Source: Gramella sp. AN32
GTDB lineage: Bacteria > Bacteroidota > Bacteroidia > Flavobacteriales > Flavobacteriaceae
Direction of reading: 5' to 3'
Assembly (NCBI RefSeq): GCF_023718305.1
Contig: NZ_QEYO01000005.1
Span: forward strand, 170,280-234,279
Length of the DNA: 64,000 bases
The notes below the pieces were generated by a model, which was not told the DNA's origin, made no database searches, and saw only the letters and a list, made by a program, of their open reading frames with translations. Of this stretch, positions 24,590-32,277 are shown piece after piece. The position numbers and the translations under genes were made by a program. The stretch's first letter is position 1. Each line of letters opens with the position of its first letter.

Positions 24590-24962
24590 ATTGGTGCTAA
24601 TGGGAGTCTGCGCAGCAAGCCCAATTTTTATAAAAATAGCAACTTCTGGTGTAGTTTAGGTCAATTGGGCGCAGTTTTGTTGCACTGCAATTTTGGGCTT
24701 TAAAGATTGGGGATGTATATAAGTAGGCTTACCAGGGCCAGAATGGGACAAAAAAAGGCCAATATTATAGGGCGAAGGGCTTTGAGCCTGTTCTTTAGTT
24801 TTTTTGGTCCAATGATGACATAAGTCTTCTAAGCTTGTAACAGATCGTGATTAGGTTCGCCTTCGAGAGCGACGCGAACTTACCGGCTTAGTTGTTTGTT
24901 TCTTGTTCCCTAAAATAGCACTTTTCATCCGATTGCCCGCTATTTGCCGGTAACCCTAGCAA
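24590..24962 (-). repeat. Inter-gene element N, near-copy of element M
   Basis: The reverse strand begins GTTACCGGCAAATAGCGGGC behind the chimeric gene. It continues AACAAACAACTAAGCCGGTA and TTCGCGTCGCTCTCGAAGGC, and then the same non-coding leader as M, ending TGGGCTTGCTGCGCAGACTC. It separates the methyltransferase from the DUF1016/ACT chimera. There is no open reading frame in the leader. Confidence 0.75.
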
Positions 24963-24971
24963 CAGGTTTTT

Positions 24972-25313
24972 TTAATTAATCCCAGATAATATTTTAAGTA
25001 CTTTAATTGCTTTTTCAGTATCTTTTTTATCCACGAAAATATGATCGTGATAATAACCTGCAATGACATTGCAACTAATTTCATTTTTAGCTAATTCGGG
25101 ATTCTTCTTCAATTGTGACGACACTGTCGTCACAATGTTTTTCCCATATTCAGCACGACCATTTTCCAGTATCTCCTCGTTAATACGTTTACCAACTTCC
25201 CAAAACACTAAAGTCATGGTGCTGTTTACCTGTACCGCGATTTGTTGCTTTCCCTGCTCGATAAGCCGGCTTAGCTCAGTAATTAGGTTTTTAGGTGAAG
25301 TTTTGCTGTTCAT
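24972..25313 (-). CDS. Chimeric ORF: DUF1016 (YhcG-like) N-terminus joined to the ACT-domain C-terminus
   Basis: Residues 1-72 ([45 protein letters not shown]) are the N-terminal domain of DUF1016/YhcG-type nucleases, which normally run to about 350 residues. Residues 73-113 ([20 protein letters not shown] and on) match the end of the ACT protein at 16127-16525 almost exactly. The nucleotide match continues through the stop into the attC-like element behind it. The join lies at about 25100. The frame is open but half of each domain is missing, so a stable function is doubtful. Confidence 0.85.
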   Translation of the reverse strand: MNSKTSPKNLITELSRLIEQGKQQIAVQVNSTMTLVFWEVGKRINEEILENGRAEYGKNIVTTVSSQLKKNPELAKNEISCNVIAGYYHDHIFVDKKDTEKAIKVLKILSGIN

Positions 25314-25431
25314 TTTCTATTTTTTTCGGCTTATTACCACTGCCATTATTTTCCCAATTTAAGGCCACAGCTTCTTTCTCCAAACCTTCGGAAAGTTCTC
25401 TTTTATATTCTATACGATTGGTTTCAGACAT
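25291..25431 (-). pseudogene. AlbA_2 (Schlafen-type) domain protein, N-terminal remnant
   Basis: From the ATG at 25431 the frame reads MSETNRIEYKRELSEGLEKE, the conserved start of AlbA_2/divergent AAA_4 transcriptional regulators. It then continues AVALNWENNGSGNKPKK and stops at 25291. The usual FLNYxEGG segment is missing, so a deletion joined the first 24 codons to unrelated sequence. It overlaps the start of the DUF1016/ACT chimera by 23 bp in another frame. Confidence 0.7.
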
Positions 25432-25752
25432 GATTACCCAAAAAATAAGTATGTGGTTAAAGAATTATAACAGTTCCCAGTATAGATGAAATTACACTAT
25501 GACTGGGAGATCATAATTTAATCACAAATATATATTTACTAATCTTGTAATTTAAAAACCTGCGGTATGGGATTTCCCGGAGCCTCAAGAGTTATTATTA
25601 ACCTTACAAAAAGTAGGGATAAGTTACAATCTGTGATATGGGATATTAAGTTGCATCACTAAAATAATTGAAAATAGGAAATGATTTACTTGTTAGACGG
25701 CTGTAACTGAAAATGCTACCTCCTGGTCGCGGTAAAAGCTATCGTTTTTCCT

Positions 25753-25890
25753 TTAGCCTAGATCATACCAGTTTAAAGCTTCAACCGCCGGAAACCAGGC
25801 ATTTTTTTCCGGTAGGAGGATAGATTGGTTCTCAAACTGCGATAAGGTAAACTTAGAATCTCTATCATTGACCAGGCCTGAAAAATCTTC
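25753..25890 (-). pseudogene. HNH endonuclease C-terminal remnant
   Basis: The reverse strand reads SGLVNDRDSKFTLSQFENQS, then ILLPEKNAWFPAVEALNW, then YDLG and a stop at 25753. It is nearly identical to the corresponding part of the remnant at 28298-28563 and of that at 19825-19985. Between 25432 and 25752 I see no gene; 25890-26030 is also empty. Confidence 0.7.
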
Positions 25891-26029
25891 TCATAGGACT
25901 TTTAATTATTATTTTACATGTAGGATTAAATAAGCTCTCTCCGAAACAGCCACCATAAAACAGCCAAAGATAAAAGCTTATGTTAGTTTGATCCAATACT
26001 ACAAGCGATGAGTTTCATTATTGAACCGC

Positions 26030-26110
26030 AGTATATGAGACCCGTATCCCCGAGCCTCGGGAGTGGGGTGAGGAGTGCACTCCGTCAATTAATGGCGGAG
26101 CCATCCATTC
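26030..26110 (+). mobile_element. Group II intron 3'-end remnant, second copy
   Basis: aaccgcagtatatgagaccc, then gtggggtgaggagtgcactc, cgtcaattaatggcggagcc and atc. It matches the remnant at 10396-10500, especially the gtgcactccg/cggag domain VI stem. It again ends about 15 bp from the stop codon of a minus-strand gene. Confidence 0.55.
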
Positions 26111-26122
26111 TTGGCGGTGGTT

Positions 26123-26431
26123 TTATCCAAATATTTCAACATTAACAGTTACCGAAGCATCTTCAGAATATCTAATTGTAACCTGACTAAAGTTCTTCGC
26201 TGAATCTTCAGATAATTGAAGATTGAATGGTTTTGGAGTTCCTTTCATTGGCCCATTTCCCGGTTGGACTTTTAAGTCTAATACCAAAATTGATGGATTA
26301 ATCCCCTGAGGTGAAGCTACATTTATCTCAATGATGTCATCAGCTCTATATGTCATTATTGAACCATGGACATAGAGAGTTTCTGGTTGTTCCTTTAAAT
26401 TTAAAATTGCGTTTGCTGTAATGTTTCTCAT
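26123..26431 (-). CDS. Small protein of unknown function (102 residues)
   Basis: MRNITANAILNLKEQPETLY and further beta-rich sequence (ADDIIEINVASPQGINPSIL, FSQVTIRYSEDASVTVNVEI) suggest one compact beta domain. No signal peptide or membrane helix, and no family I recognise. It follows the 214-residue gene by 44 bp on the same strand and is probably co-transcribed with it. Confidence 0.6.
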   Translation of the reverse strand: MRNITANAILNLKEQPETLYVHGSIMTYRADDIIEINVASPQGINPSILVLDLKVQPGNGPMKGTPKPFNLQLSEDSAKNFSQVTIRYSEDASVTVNVEIFG

Positions 26432-26475
26432 TTTAATAAGTTTTAATTTTTAGAAATTTCTGTACTATAATTTAG

Positions 26476-27120
26476 TTACTCTAAATCAATTTGTATTTGT
26501 CTATTATTTCTAACCGTTCCTAAATTGATTTTAGAAGGTTTATCAAGTTGAGTATCTGGTGTATCAATATCAAATCTTAGTTGCGCAGGCAAAATTGCTT
26601 TGCATGGATCATACTCGCTCAAATCAACCAAGTTAAAGTTATATTGAGGAGGGAAGCTTTCAAGTAAAAGTCCATCCCATTCTAAGGAAAATAAGTGTGG
26701 AAAACATCCACCACCATAACTAATATAAATAATTAGCTGATTAGTTGTTTTGTCAAAACTAGCACCCTTTAAAATTAGGAAATTAGCTTGCTCCTTAATG
26801 AAATTTTCGACTTTTTTTACTTTCATCTGAACTGTTTCATACTCAGATTCATCAGGTGGTAAAGTCGGTTGAGTAATTCTTATACCGTTCGTACTTTCAT
26901 TTCCTGTCCACAGTGCTTCAACTGTAAATGGCACCATCATATCAGCACCAAAGACGGATGTTGGAATTACTTCAAGCGTATACCCCCAAATTCCATCTTC
27001 AGGTTCTTTCGTATAGATATGTTCATGTAATTTAACGATCAAGTTGGTTCTTGAAAGTTGTCCAGATACAACTACTCTACCATCAGTTGTAATGTCGATT
27101 AATTGAATGTACGCTTTCAT
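26476..27120 (-). CDS. Protein of unknown function (214 residues)
   Basis: MKAYIQLIDITTDGRVVVSG starts a beta-rich N-terminal half, which contains YTLEVIPTSVFGADMMVPFT. The C-terminal half has IIYISYGGGCFPHLFSLEWD, followed by DLSEYDPCKAILPAQLRFDI. That last region resembles a recurring C-terminal pattern of Bacteroidota lipoproteins (S-Y-x-GGC-x-x-H ... D-x-C-K-A), but here there is no signal peptide. Function unknown. It sits between the signal-peptide protein (11-bp gap) and the 102-residue gene, forming a three-gene operon. Confidence 0.65.
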   Translation of the reverse strand: MKAYIQLIDITTDGRVVVSGQLSRTNLIVKLHEHIYTKEPEDGIWGYTLEVIPTSVFGADMMVPFTVEALWTGNESTNGIRITQPTLPPDESEYETVQMKVKKVENFIKEQANFLILKGASFDKTTNQLIIYISYGGGCFPHLFSLEWDGLLLESFPPQYNFNLVDLSEYDPCKAILPAQLRFDIDTPDTQLDKPSKINLGTVRNNRQIQIDLE

Positions 27121-27131
27121 TTTTTAGGTAT

Positions 27132-27848
27132 TTAGTTTTGATTGTTTGTAATTAAGTTATTTTTTGTCCCTTTTGATAATTTTAAATCTCCACCAATAGG
27201 GGTATTGTTATTACATGTTCCTGTTGCACGTATTGTAATGAGTTTACCTTTTCCATAGATTGTGCTTCCTTCTAAAAATTTCAAAATGTTATTGTTTTCA
27301 TCTTTTACTGGTAGCCCATCAATAAATACGGTAAAGCTAGTATTAGAGCAATTGAGAGTAGAATAATTAATACTTAACAAAAATTCTTGTTCCACTTTTA
27401 ATGTCGCAACTAATAAATCATTAGATAAACTAGTATAGTAATTCCATGGGATAGTTATCGCAGATGTTTCAGGTTGTTGTATAATTGCCCAAGTACCTTT
27501 AACCATTATGCCTGGTGTTAATTGTTGAATAGTTATCATTTTACCTTCAACTACAACATAACTTCCTTCTTGGAATATAGCTTGAACCACAGTTCCGTCA
27601 ACTGTTATTTTAAATTGTAAAATTGGAGCATCAACTAAGGTTGTGCATTCAATTTTATAAATATTTGTTTCAAGATTATTGCTTACGGTTATTCTAGTAA
27701 ATGGATTATCGACAGATGTACGCCAACCACCAGATGATAGTGTCTGTCCTTGGGCACCAAAAAATGATATCATAAAAACGATAAGGGTAAAAATGCTTTT
27801 AACTATCATTTTATATTTGAGTTTCTTAGAGTACTTTATTTCCTTCAT
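27132..27848 (-). CDS. Secreted protein of unknown function
   Basis: Starting at 27848 the protein is 238 residues. A signal peptide (MIVKSIFTLIVFMISFFGAQ, from 27809) is followed by a beta-rich body with two parallel segments, QEGSYVVVEGKMITIQQLTP and EGSTIYGKGKLITIRATGTC. These suggest an internal duplication of a G-K-x-I-T-I motif. The upstream ATG at 27887 lies in a repeat and is unlikely; MIVKS at 27809 is an alternative start. It is the first gene of the operon with the next two. No family recognised. Confidence 0.6.
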   Translation of the reverse strand: MKEIKYSKKLKYKMIVKSIFTLIVFMISFFGAQGQTLSSGGWRTSVDNPFTRITVSNNLETNIYKIECTTLVDAPILQFKITVDGTVVQAIFQEGSYVVVEGKMITIQQLTPGIMVKGTWAIIQQPETSAITIPWNYYTSLSNDLLVATLKVEQEFLLSINYSTLNCSNTSFTVFIDGLPVKDENNNILKFLEGSTIYGKGKLITIRATGTCNNNTPIGGDLKLSKGTKNNLITNNQN

Positions 27849-27892
27849 AATTTTAAGTATCTGTTGCTGTGTTAAAATTACTGCCAAAACCA

Positions 27893-28010
27893 GTCTGTCT
27901 AAAAACCGTTTTAGATTAGTTGTATCAAACTAAAATAGATTTTGGAAGAGGATTGTAGGAAACCCTTCCAGTATATTGATATTTCCAAAATGGCCTTGAA
28001 ATTTCACAGG
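27893..28010 (-). repeat. Second repeat family, copy 4 (degenerate hairpin)
   Basis: gtctgtctaaaaaccgtttt, then tcaaactaaaatagattttg, acccttccagtatattgata and tttccaaaatggccttgaaa. It matches copy 1 at its left (gtctctctaaaaaccgtttt) and copy 2 at its right, so it preserves both ends. The next 290 bp up to the HNH remnant show no gene. Confidence 0.6.
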
Positions 28011-28297
28011 AGGCCATTTCTTGAGATTTATTTTTCTCTTCTTGATTACCTTAAAGGATACAACTAAAAAACATCAAGATAATAATGTAATAAAAAACTT
28101 GAGCTTTCATAAGTTCAAGAAATTTAGTTAGTTACGATTTTTAAATCTAGGATAATTAATTGGGTGGTAAAAGGGGAAAAATCCCTTTTTTGATCTTTTT
28201 TAAACGTTATTTTGCGTAATTACAACAAGACGGGATATTTATAACGTGCTCATAGTTGCTGATTATATGCCGTTAATTCTATTGTGCAAATTTGTAT

Positions 28298-28563
28298 CTA
28301 TAGTAAAAAAACTTCCTTTTCATGCCAATTCAAAGCTTCCACAGCCGGAAACCAGGCATTTTTTTCCGGTAGGAGGATAGATTGGTTCTCAAACTGCGAT
28401 AAGGTAAACTCGGAGTCTTTATAATTGACTAAGCCTGAAACTTTAACCCTATATTCTTCGGTGATGCTTATAAGGCCGCGGTCAAAAGCACGGTGTAGGG
28501 CAGGTGATAGAGCAATCTCATTTGTTTTGAAATCTAACCTAATTTTCCTTAGTACAGTAGGTT
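28298..28563 (-). pseudogene. HNH endonuclease (HNH_2-type) C-terminal half
   Basis: The reverse frame is open for 88 codons: VLRKIRLDFKTNEIALSPAL, HRAFDRGLISITEEYRV, LSQFENQSILLPEKN and WFPAVEALNWHEKEVF. The L-x-P-x-x-H-x-A-F-D-x-G block is the C-terminal part of the HNH_2 domain seen in restriction-like endonucleases. The N-terminal half is missing, cut by the end of the next gene. It is the best copy of a fragment that recurs at 10345, 19825 and 25753. Confidence 0.78.
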
Positions 28564-29760
28564 TTACTCCTGTAATTGCTTCTTCAGCATCTCAATTTCA
28601 GAGGGCCCCAATACATATTTCTTTAGAATATTTCCGCTTCCATCGGTGAGCATATGCCAGGGGATGCCAAAACTGTCCTGTCCTCGCAGGCGGCGTAAAT
28701 TTTTCATCAAGCTGTCATTCGCTCTTATATGATACCCATCAAGTTGATAGTATTTCATCATTTCACGCCATTTTTCAGCTCGCTCATCCTCATCTATAGA
28801 AATGTAAAGCATCGTTATATCTTCTTTTTTCAGGAGCTTATGCAATTCAGGATAATACTTGAATTCCTTTTTACATGGCCCGCACCAGGTAGCCCAGATA
28901 TCCACATAAACCTTTTTGGCGTTTAACTTACCTACTGCTTCTTGTAGTGAGTTAATAGTTTCAAAGCCATCCATAACGCGAACGGTTTCACTCATTTCCT
29001 CCTTTTGTTTCTCATGGAAACTATAAATAGGGATGATCTCAGATTCCACAAAATGGGTATATGGGCTGGAGGGATACTCATTTTTGAATTCTTCAAAAAG
29101 TGCTAGCAGTTCTTTTTCATAATTTTTATTGATGGCCTCGTATAATATATAAGCAGCATAATAATATTCCAGTATTTTGCCAGAAAGGTATTTTTTTGCC
29201 ATCTCGATATTATGGGTATGAATTTTTCCCCGTTTCCCGATTTCCGATAATGCTTGCAGGTCGTAATCGCTATCTGTCGATTCTTTAAAACGTAAATAAG
29301 ACTGTACGTAATAAAAAAACCATGGTGAGCGCATGAGTTTTTCTGATACCGGTGCTGTTTGGAAAGCATCTGCCCATAGGCCGGTGTATTGCTCTTCGTT
29401 CAAAATATTTTGTTCACGCTCTTCCAGGAGATAATTTAAAAATGCGATACTGGATTGCGCACCGGCATAGAAATAGGATCTATCAATGCTAACAAGGTTA
29501 TAGAAATCTTCTGAGATTTTATTGGAGTCCAGCAGGGCCTTGTATTGCGCAAGTTCCTCTTCTATATCTTCCTTCAATTTTTGGCGGATTTCACTGGGGA
29601 TGGAATCTTTAGCATAATCCCTGGCTATAATTTCAAAGTGACCGGTTAACATACTGCGATTCGCATTTTGATTGTACAGCTGCTGAGCCTTTGTATTGTT
29701 GCTTTCTATTTGGAATCCGTTTTCCTTACTTTTTGGTTTAATAGTAATAGTATATTCCAT
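28564..29760 (-). CDS. TlpA-like thiol-disulfide oxidoreductase, probably 5'-truncated
   Basis: The 398 residues comprise a long helical middle region and a C-terminal thioredoxin-like domain, with VDIWATWCGPCKKEFKYYPE (CxxC), LYISIDEDERAEKW and GIPWHMLTDGSGN. The first codon lacks any signal peptide. The frame stays open upstream (FPGFDFYGTLIAEPG) until a stop near 29818, continuing the expected N-terminal domain. The real 5' end, including the secretion signal, is therefore missing. The break coincides with the start of the truncated acetyltransferase on the other strand, marking a deletion or rearrangement junction near 29.8 kb. Confidence 0.75.
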   Translation of the reverse strand: MEYTITIKPKSKENGFQIESNNTKAQQLYNQNANRSMLTGHFEIIARDYAKDSIPSEIRQKLKEDIEEELAQYKALLDSNKISEDFYNLVSIDRSYFYAGAQSSIAFLNYLLEEREQNILNEEQYTGLWADAFQTAPVSEKLMRSPWFFYYVQSYLRFKESTDSDYDLQALSEIGKRGKIHTHNIEMAKKYLSGKILEYYYAAYILYEAINKNYEKELLALFEEFKNEYPSSPYTHFVESEIIPIYSFHEKQKEEMSETVRVMDGFETINSLQEAVGKLNAKKVYVDIWATWCGPCKKEFKYYPELHKLLKKEDITMLYISIDEDERAEKWREMMKYYQLDGYHIRANDSLMKNLRRLRGQDSFGIPWHMLTDGSGNILKKYVLGPSEIEMLKKQLQE

Positions 29761-29799
29761 CCCTGGCTCGGCAATAAGAGTTCCGTAAAAGTCAAAGCC

Positions 29800-30300
29800 G
29801 GGAAAGATATTGAAGCTTTTACAAATAAGTTAGCAATCCGGATTAAACCGGAATTAACTAATAGTGAGCTGGAAAAATGCTATGAACTTTATTTAGCGGT
29901 AAAGAAGAATAATTTAGGACTCAACACCTTTAATTATCCCTATGCTTTATTTCAGCACATGAATGTGTCTATACCATGGGAATTCATCCTGGTATATCTA
30001 AAAGATATGGATATGCGTTTGGTGGGGGTGATGTTTTGCTATAAAAACTCCAATAATATTTATACCCCGGCTGTTGTAGGAATGGATTACGAATTCTCCA
30101 GGGAATATAATGTTTACCGGCAGCTTTTATATCAAACCATATTAAGAGCCAGAGAGGTGGGCAGTACAAGAATTGATTTTGGATTAACCGCCGGTTTTGA
30201 AAAGCGCAAAGTAGGGGCCAGGGTTTTACAAAAATGCGCCTACCTGCAGACCCGTGATAATTTTGCCCTGGAAGCCCTTGACTGGCTGCGGAATGATTGA
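29800..30300 (+). pseudogene. GNAT-like acyltransferase, C-terminal part (truncated)
   Basis: From about 29800 the frame reads KAGKDIEAFTNKLAIRIKPE, then LYLAVKKNNLGLNTF, FILVYLKDMDMRLVGVMFCY and GSTRIDFGLTAGFEKRKVGA. It resembles the GNAT half of large Bacteroidota proteins that combine an aminotransferase class I/II domain with a GNAT domain. No N-terminal domain is present. The open frame begins at 29668 only because it crosses the opposite gene. This assignment rests on general pattern and is moderate. Confidence 0.55.
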
Positions 30301-30870
30301 AAACAAACCAACGTAATTAGTATTCCCTACAAACTAAAGCGATTTTGCAGAACGCTTAGCTATATCTAAGGCCGGGGTCAAACATAAAATCCATTGACGT
30401 GGATATTAAGCGATCTGGCTATGAGAAAAAAAGGTAAGAATTTAGAAGAAATAAAAAGTATCCCCGAACAAGAATTATATGCTTAATAAATGGGTCAGGG
30501 ATAATTAAAAATCTCCGTTTTTGGCCCAAAGGCCAAAATGAAACCGGCGAAACCTGCCAGCCGGCAGGCTGGTACCCTTACGGCTTGCTTTGGGGATAGT
30601 CGGTTTCAAGAAATTTTTAATTTATCGTCAGGGAGTCAGAGATAACCGGTAGTTATTAACTCCATTTAAAAAGCTTAGAAAATATGCAATTAAACAAGTA
30701 AAGCCGCGGCAAGGATAGAGGAGCCAATCAATTAAAATTTACAGTTAATCAGTCCTAAACATCGATAAAATACAATATAACCTTGATAAAATGTATTTTT
30801 TACATATATTTATAGTCCTTTAACCCTACAGGTTATGTGTAGTTTAAAATTATTTAAAGAAGGTACGGGT
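30301..30870. other. Non-coding stretch with dispersed repeats
   Basis: It contains a GC-rich hairpin cctgccagccggcaggctgg near 30560, similar to one near 8680, and ccggcgaaacctg/gtcggtttcaag arms around it. A short frame near 30421 (MRKKGKNLEEIKSI) is too small to support. Upstream of the next gene, ttacatatatttatagtcct is a possible promoter region. Confidence 0.4.
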
Positions 30871-31149
30871 ATGGAGAAGATCATTGCCCAATCTTCTTAT
30901 GCCAATTTGTGTAAACTTTTAAAATATAATCTGGTGTATATAGACGAAAATTGTAATGTTTTTCTTACTGTAAAGGGGCGGGTCGCCCAAAAAATTGGGC
31001 CGGCAAAATACTTAGAATTGGAAAATATAGAACGGGTCCTATTGAAGCGGAATGAAGCAAGAATTAAGATTACATATTTAGGGAATATTATATTATATCT
31101 GGCAGGGATAGTCTTTCTGGTATGGCTGTTATACTGGAAATTGTTATAG
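30871..31149 (+). CDS. Small membrane-anchored protein, unknown
   Basis: From the internal ATG at 30871 the protein is 92 residues (MEKIIAQSSYANLCKLLKYN); an upstream ATG at 30835 adds 12 residues. The N-terminal 60 residues look like a small winged-helix-like domain (VYIDENCNVFLTVKGRVAQK), and the C-terminus is a membrane helix (GNIILYLAGIVFLVWLLYWK). No family recognised. It stands alone. Confidence 0.5.
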   Translation: MEKIIAQSSYANLCKLLKYNLVYIDENCNVFLTVKGRVAQKIGPAKYLELENIERVLLKRNEARIKITYLGNIILYLAGIVFLVWLLYWKLL

Positions 31150-31338
31150 ACCTTGCTTATTTTAAAAAAGCTCAACTCCTTCTTCATTTTTTTTCGTCTA
31201 TGGATCCTGTTTAAAAAGGAAGTCGGGTAAATAACAACAAAACCGTTTACCATCTACTACCAAGCAGCTATCCTTCAATGGAATTTTTCAAAAACATTCG
31301 AAGCGGACCAGACTATCCAGGGTTAGGCAGGATCATTT

Positions 31339-31641
31339 TTAGGGTTTTGGTATTTTATTTTCAGAGGTTACTTCTTTTTGTATCAACCGGAAATTCTCAA
31401 CCGATTTACCTTTAAGATGTTTCTGCCATCTCTCCAGTAAAGGTTTTTCCATTTCAAATTCACGATATTCATCCGGGTTCATAATGGGGATACCACTTAC
31501 AATAGGGTAAATCCTTTGACAGTTTGAACAGGTTAAAATTCCTTCAAGAATGTTTTCATCCGCATCTGTAGTAATGACGGTTAATTCGATATCATGCTTA
31601 TCAAACGGGCAACAAAGCTTCTGTACTGTTTTTTTTCGCAT
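31339..31641 (-). CDS. Trm112-like zinc-ribbon protein
   Basis: The 100 residues hold KLCCPFDKHDIEL, GILTCSNCQRIYPIVSGIPI and MNPDE, the Trm112p-like zinc ribbon. Trm112 proteins bind and activate SAM methyltransferases. It is the last gene of a tight four-gene operon whose first gene is a methyltransferase (33323-34147), making that enzyme its likely partner. The C-terminal 40 residues are extra and charged. Confidence 0.85.
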   Translation of the reverse strand: MRKKTVQKLCCPFDKHDIELTVITTDADENILEGILTCSNCQRIYPIVSGIPIMNPDEYREFEMEKPLLERWQKHLKGKSVENFRLIQKEVTSENKIPKP

Positions 31642-31644
31642 ATT

Positions 31645-32277
31645 TTACAGGTTTAATTTTCTTCTATATTCCTGAATTGCTTTTTCAGGTATTTTTGCAT
31701 TCATTACCCCAGAAACTACGGCAATTCCATCAAAATCCAGATCCCTAAGCAGTGCGAGGTTTTGTGGGGTTATACCTCCCGCCAGGAATACGGGTAATGA
31801 GTATTTTTTTGTGGTTTCCCGAATAGTATCGAAACTTACCAGTTCACAACTATTACTGGTGATTGAGGGGAATAAAGAACAAAAAGAGATATAATCCAGT
31901 TGATTTTTTGCCGCCCATTCTACATCTGAAAGGTCGTTATTGCAGGTTAAACCGATGATATATTCTTTAGAAATTTCACTTTTTATTTCTTTCCAGTTTT
32001 CCGGAATAGCATCAAAATGAACCCCATCCAGCGAAGTGTTTTTTAGAAGGTGCCAATGATTATTTATGAGTACCGGAACATTCTTCGCATGTCCTAGCGC
32101 ACAAATTTTTTCTATGAATGCATGGCGATTTTGGGTCTCCTGAAAATTATCCCAAATCTGCAGGGCGACTATTTCCTCCCCGAGTACCTTTGCTATTTTG
32201 TCCAGAAGTACTGTTTCATCCATAGAGGGATCAATAATCAAATAGATTCCTTTCTTCTTGTTTTTCATCATTTCCAT
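31645..32277 (-). CDS. Thiamine-phosphate-synthase-like (ThiE/TenI) protein
   Basis: The 210-residue TIM-barrel protein has YLIIDPSMDETVLLDKIAKV, VLINNHWHLLKNTSLDGVHF and SLPVFLAGGITPQNL, followed by FDGIAVVSGVM. These correspond to the ThiE phosphate-binding (AGGI and VVSGVM) and substrate regions. Thiazole phosphate and HMP-PP are the classic substrates. No other thiamine gene is adjacent, and the partners are a PurM-like enzyme and a methyltransferase. It overlaps the AIR synthase gene by 10 bp, so a role in a different pathway is possible. Confidence 0.82.
   Translation of the reverse strand: MEMMKNKKKGIYLIIDPSMDETVLLDKIAKVLGEEIVALQIWDNFQETQNRHAFIEKICALGHAKNVPVLINNHWHLLKNTSLDGVHFDAIPENWKEIKSEISKEYIIGLTCNNDLSDVEWAAKNQLDYISFCSLFPSITSNSCELVSFDTIRETTKKYSLPVFLAGGITPQNLALLRDLDFDGIAVVSGVMNAKIPEKAIQEYRRKLNL

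Noticed and set aside
22500..25000. A composite transposon formed by elements M and N
   Set aside because: The two copies are direct repeats without a transposase of their own, and the IS110 lies inside one element's border rather than being bracketed as cargo. Cassette duplication explains them better.
4387..25000. CRISPR array or phage origin for the repeated elements
   Set aside because: Spacing is gene-sized and irregular, the repeats are over 100 bp and divergent, and there are no cas or phage structural genes.
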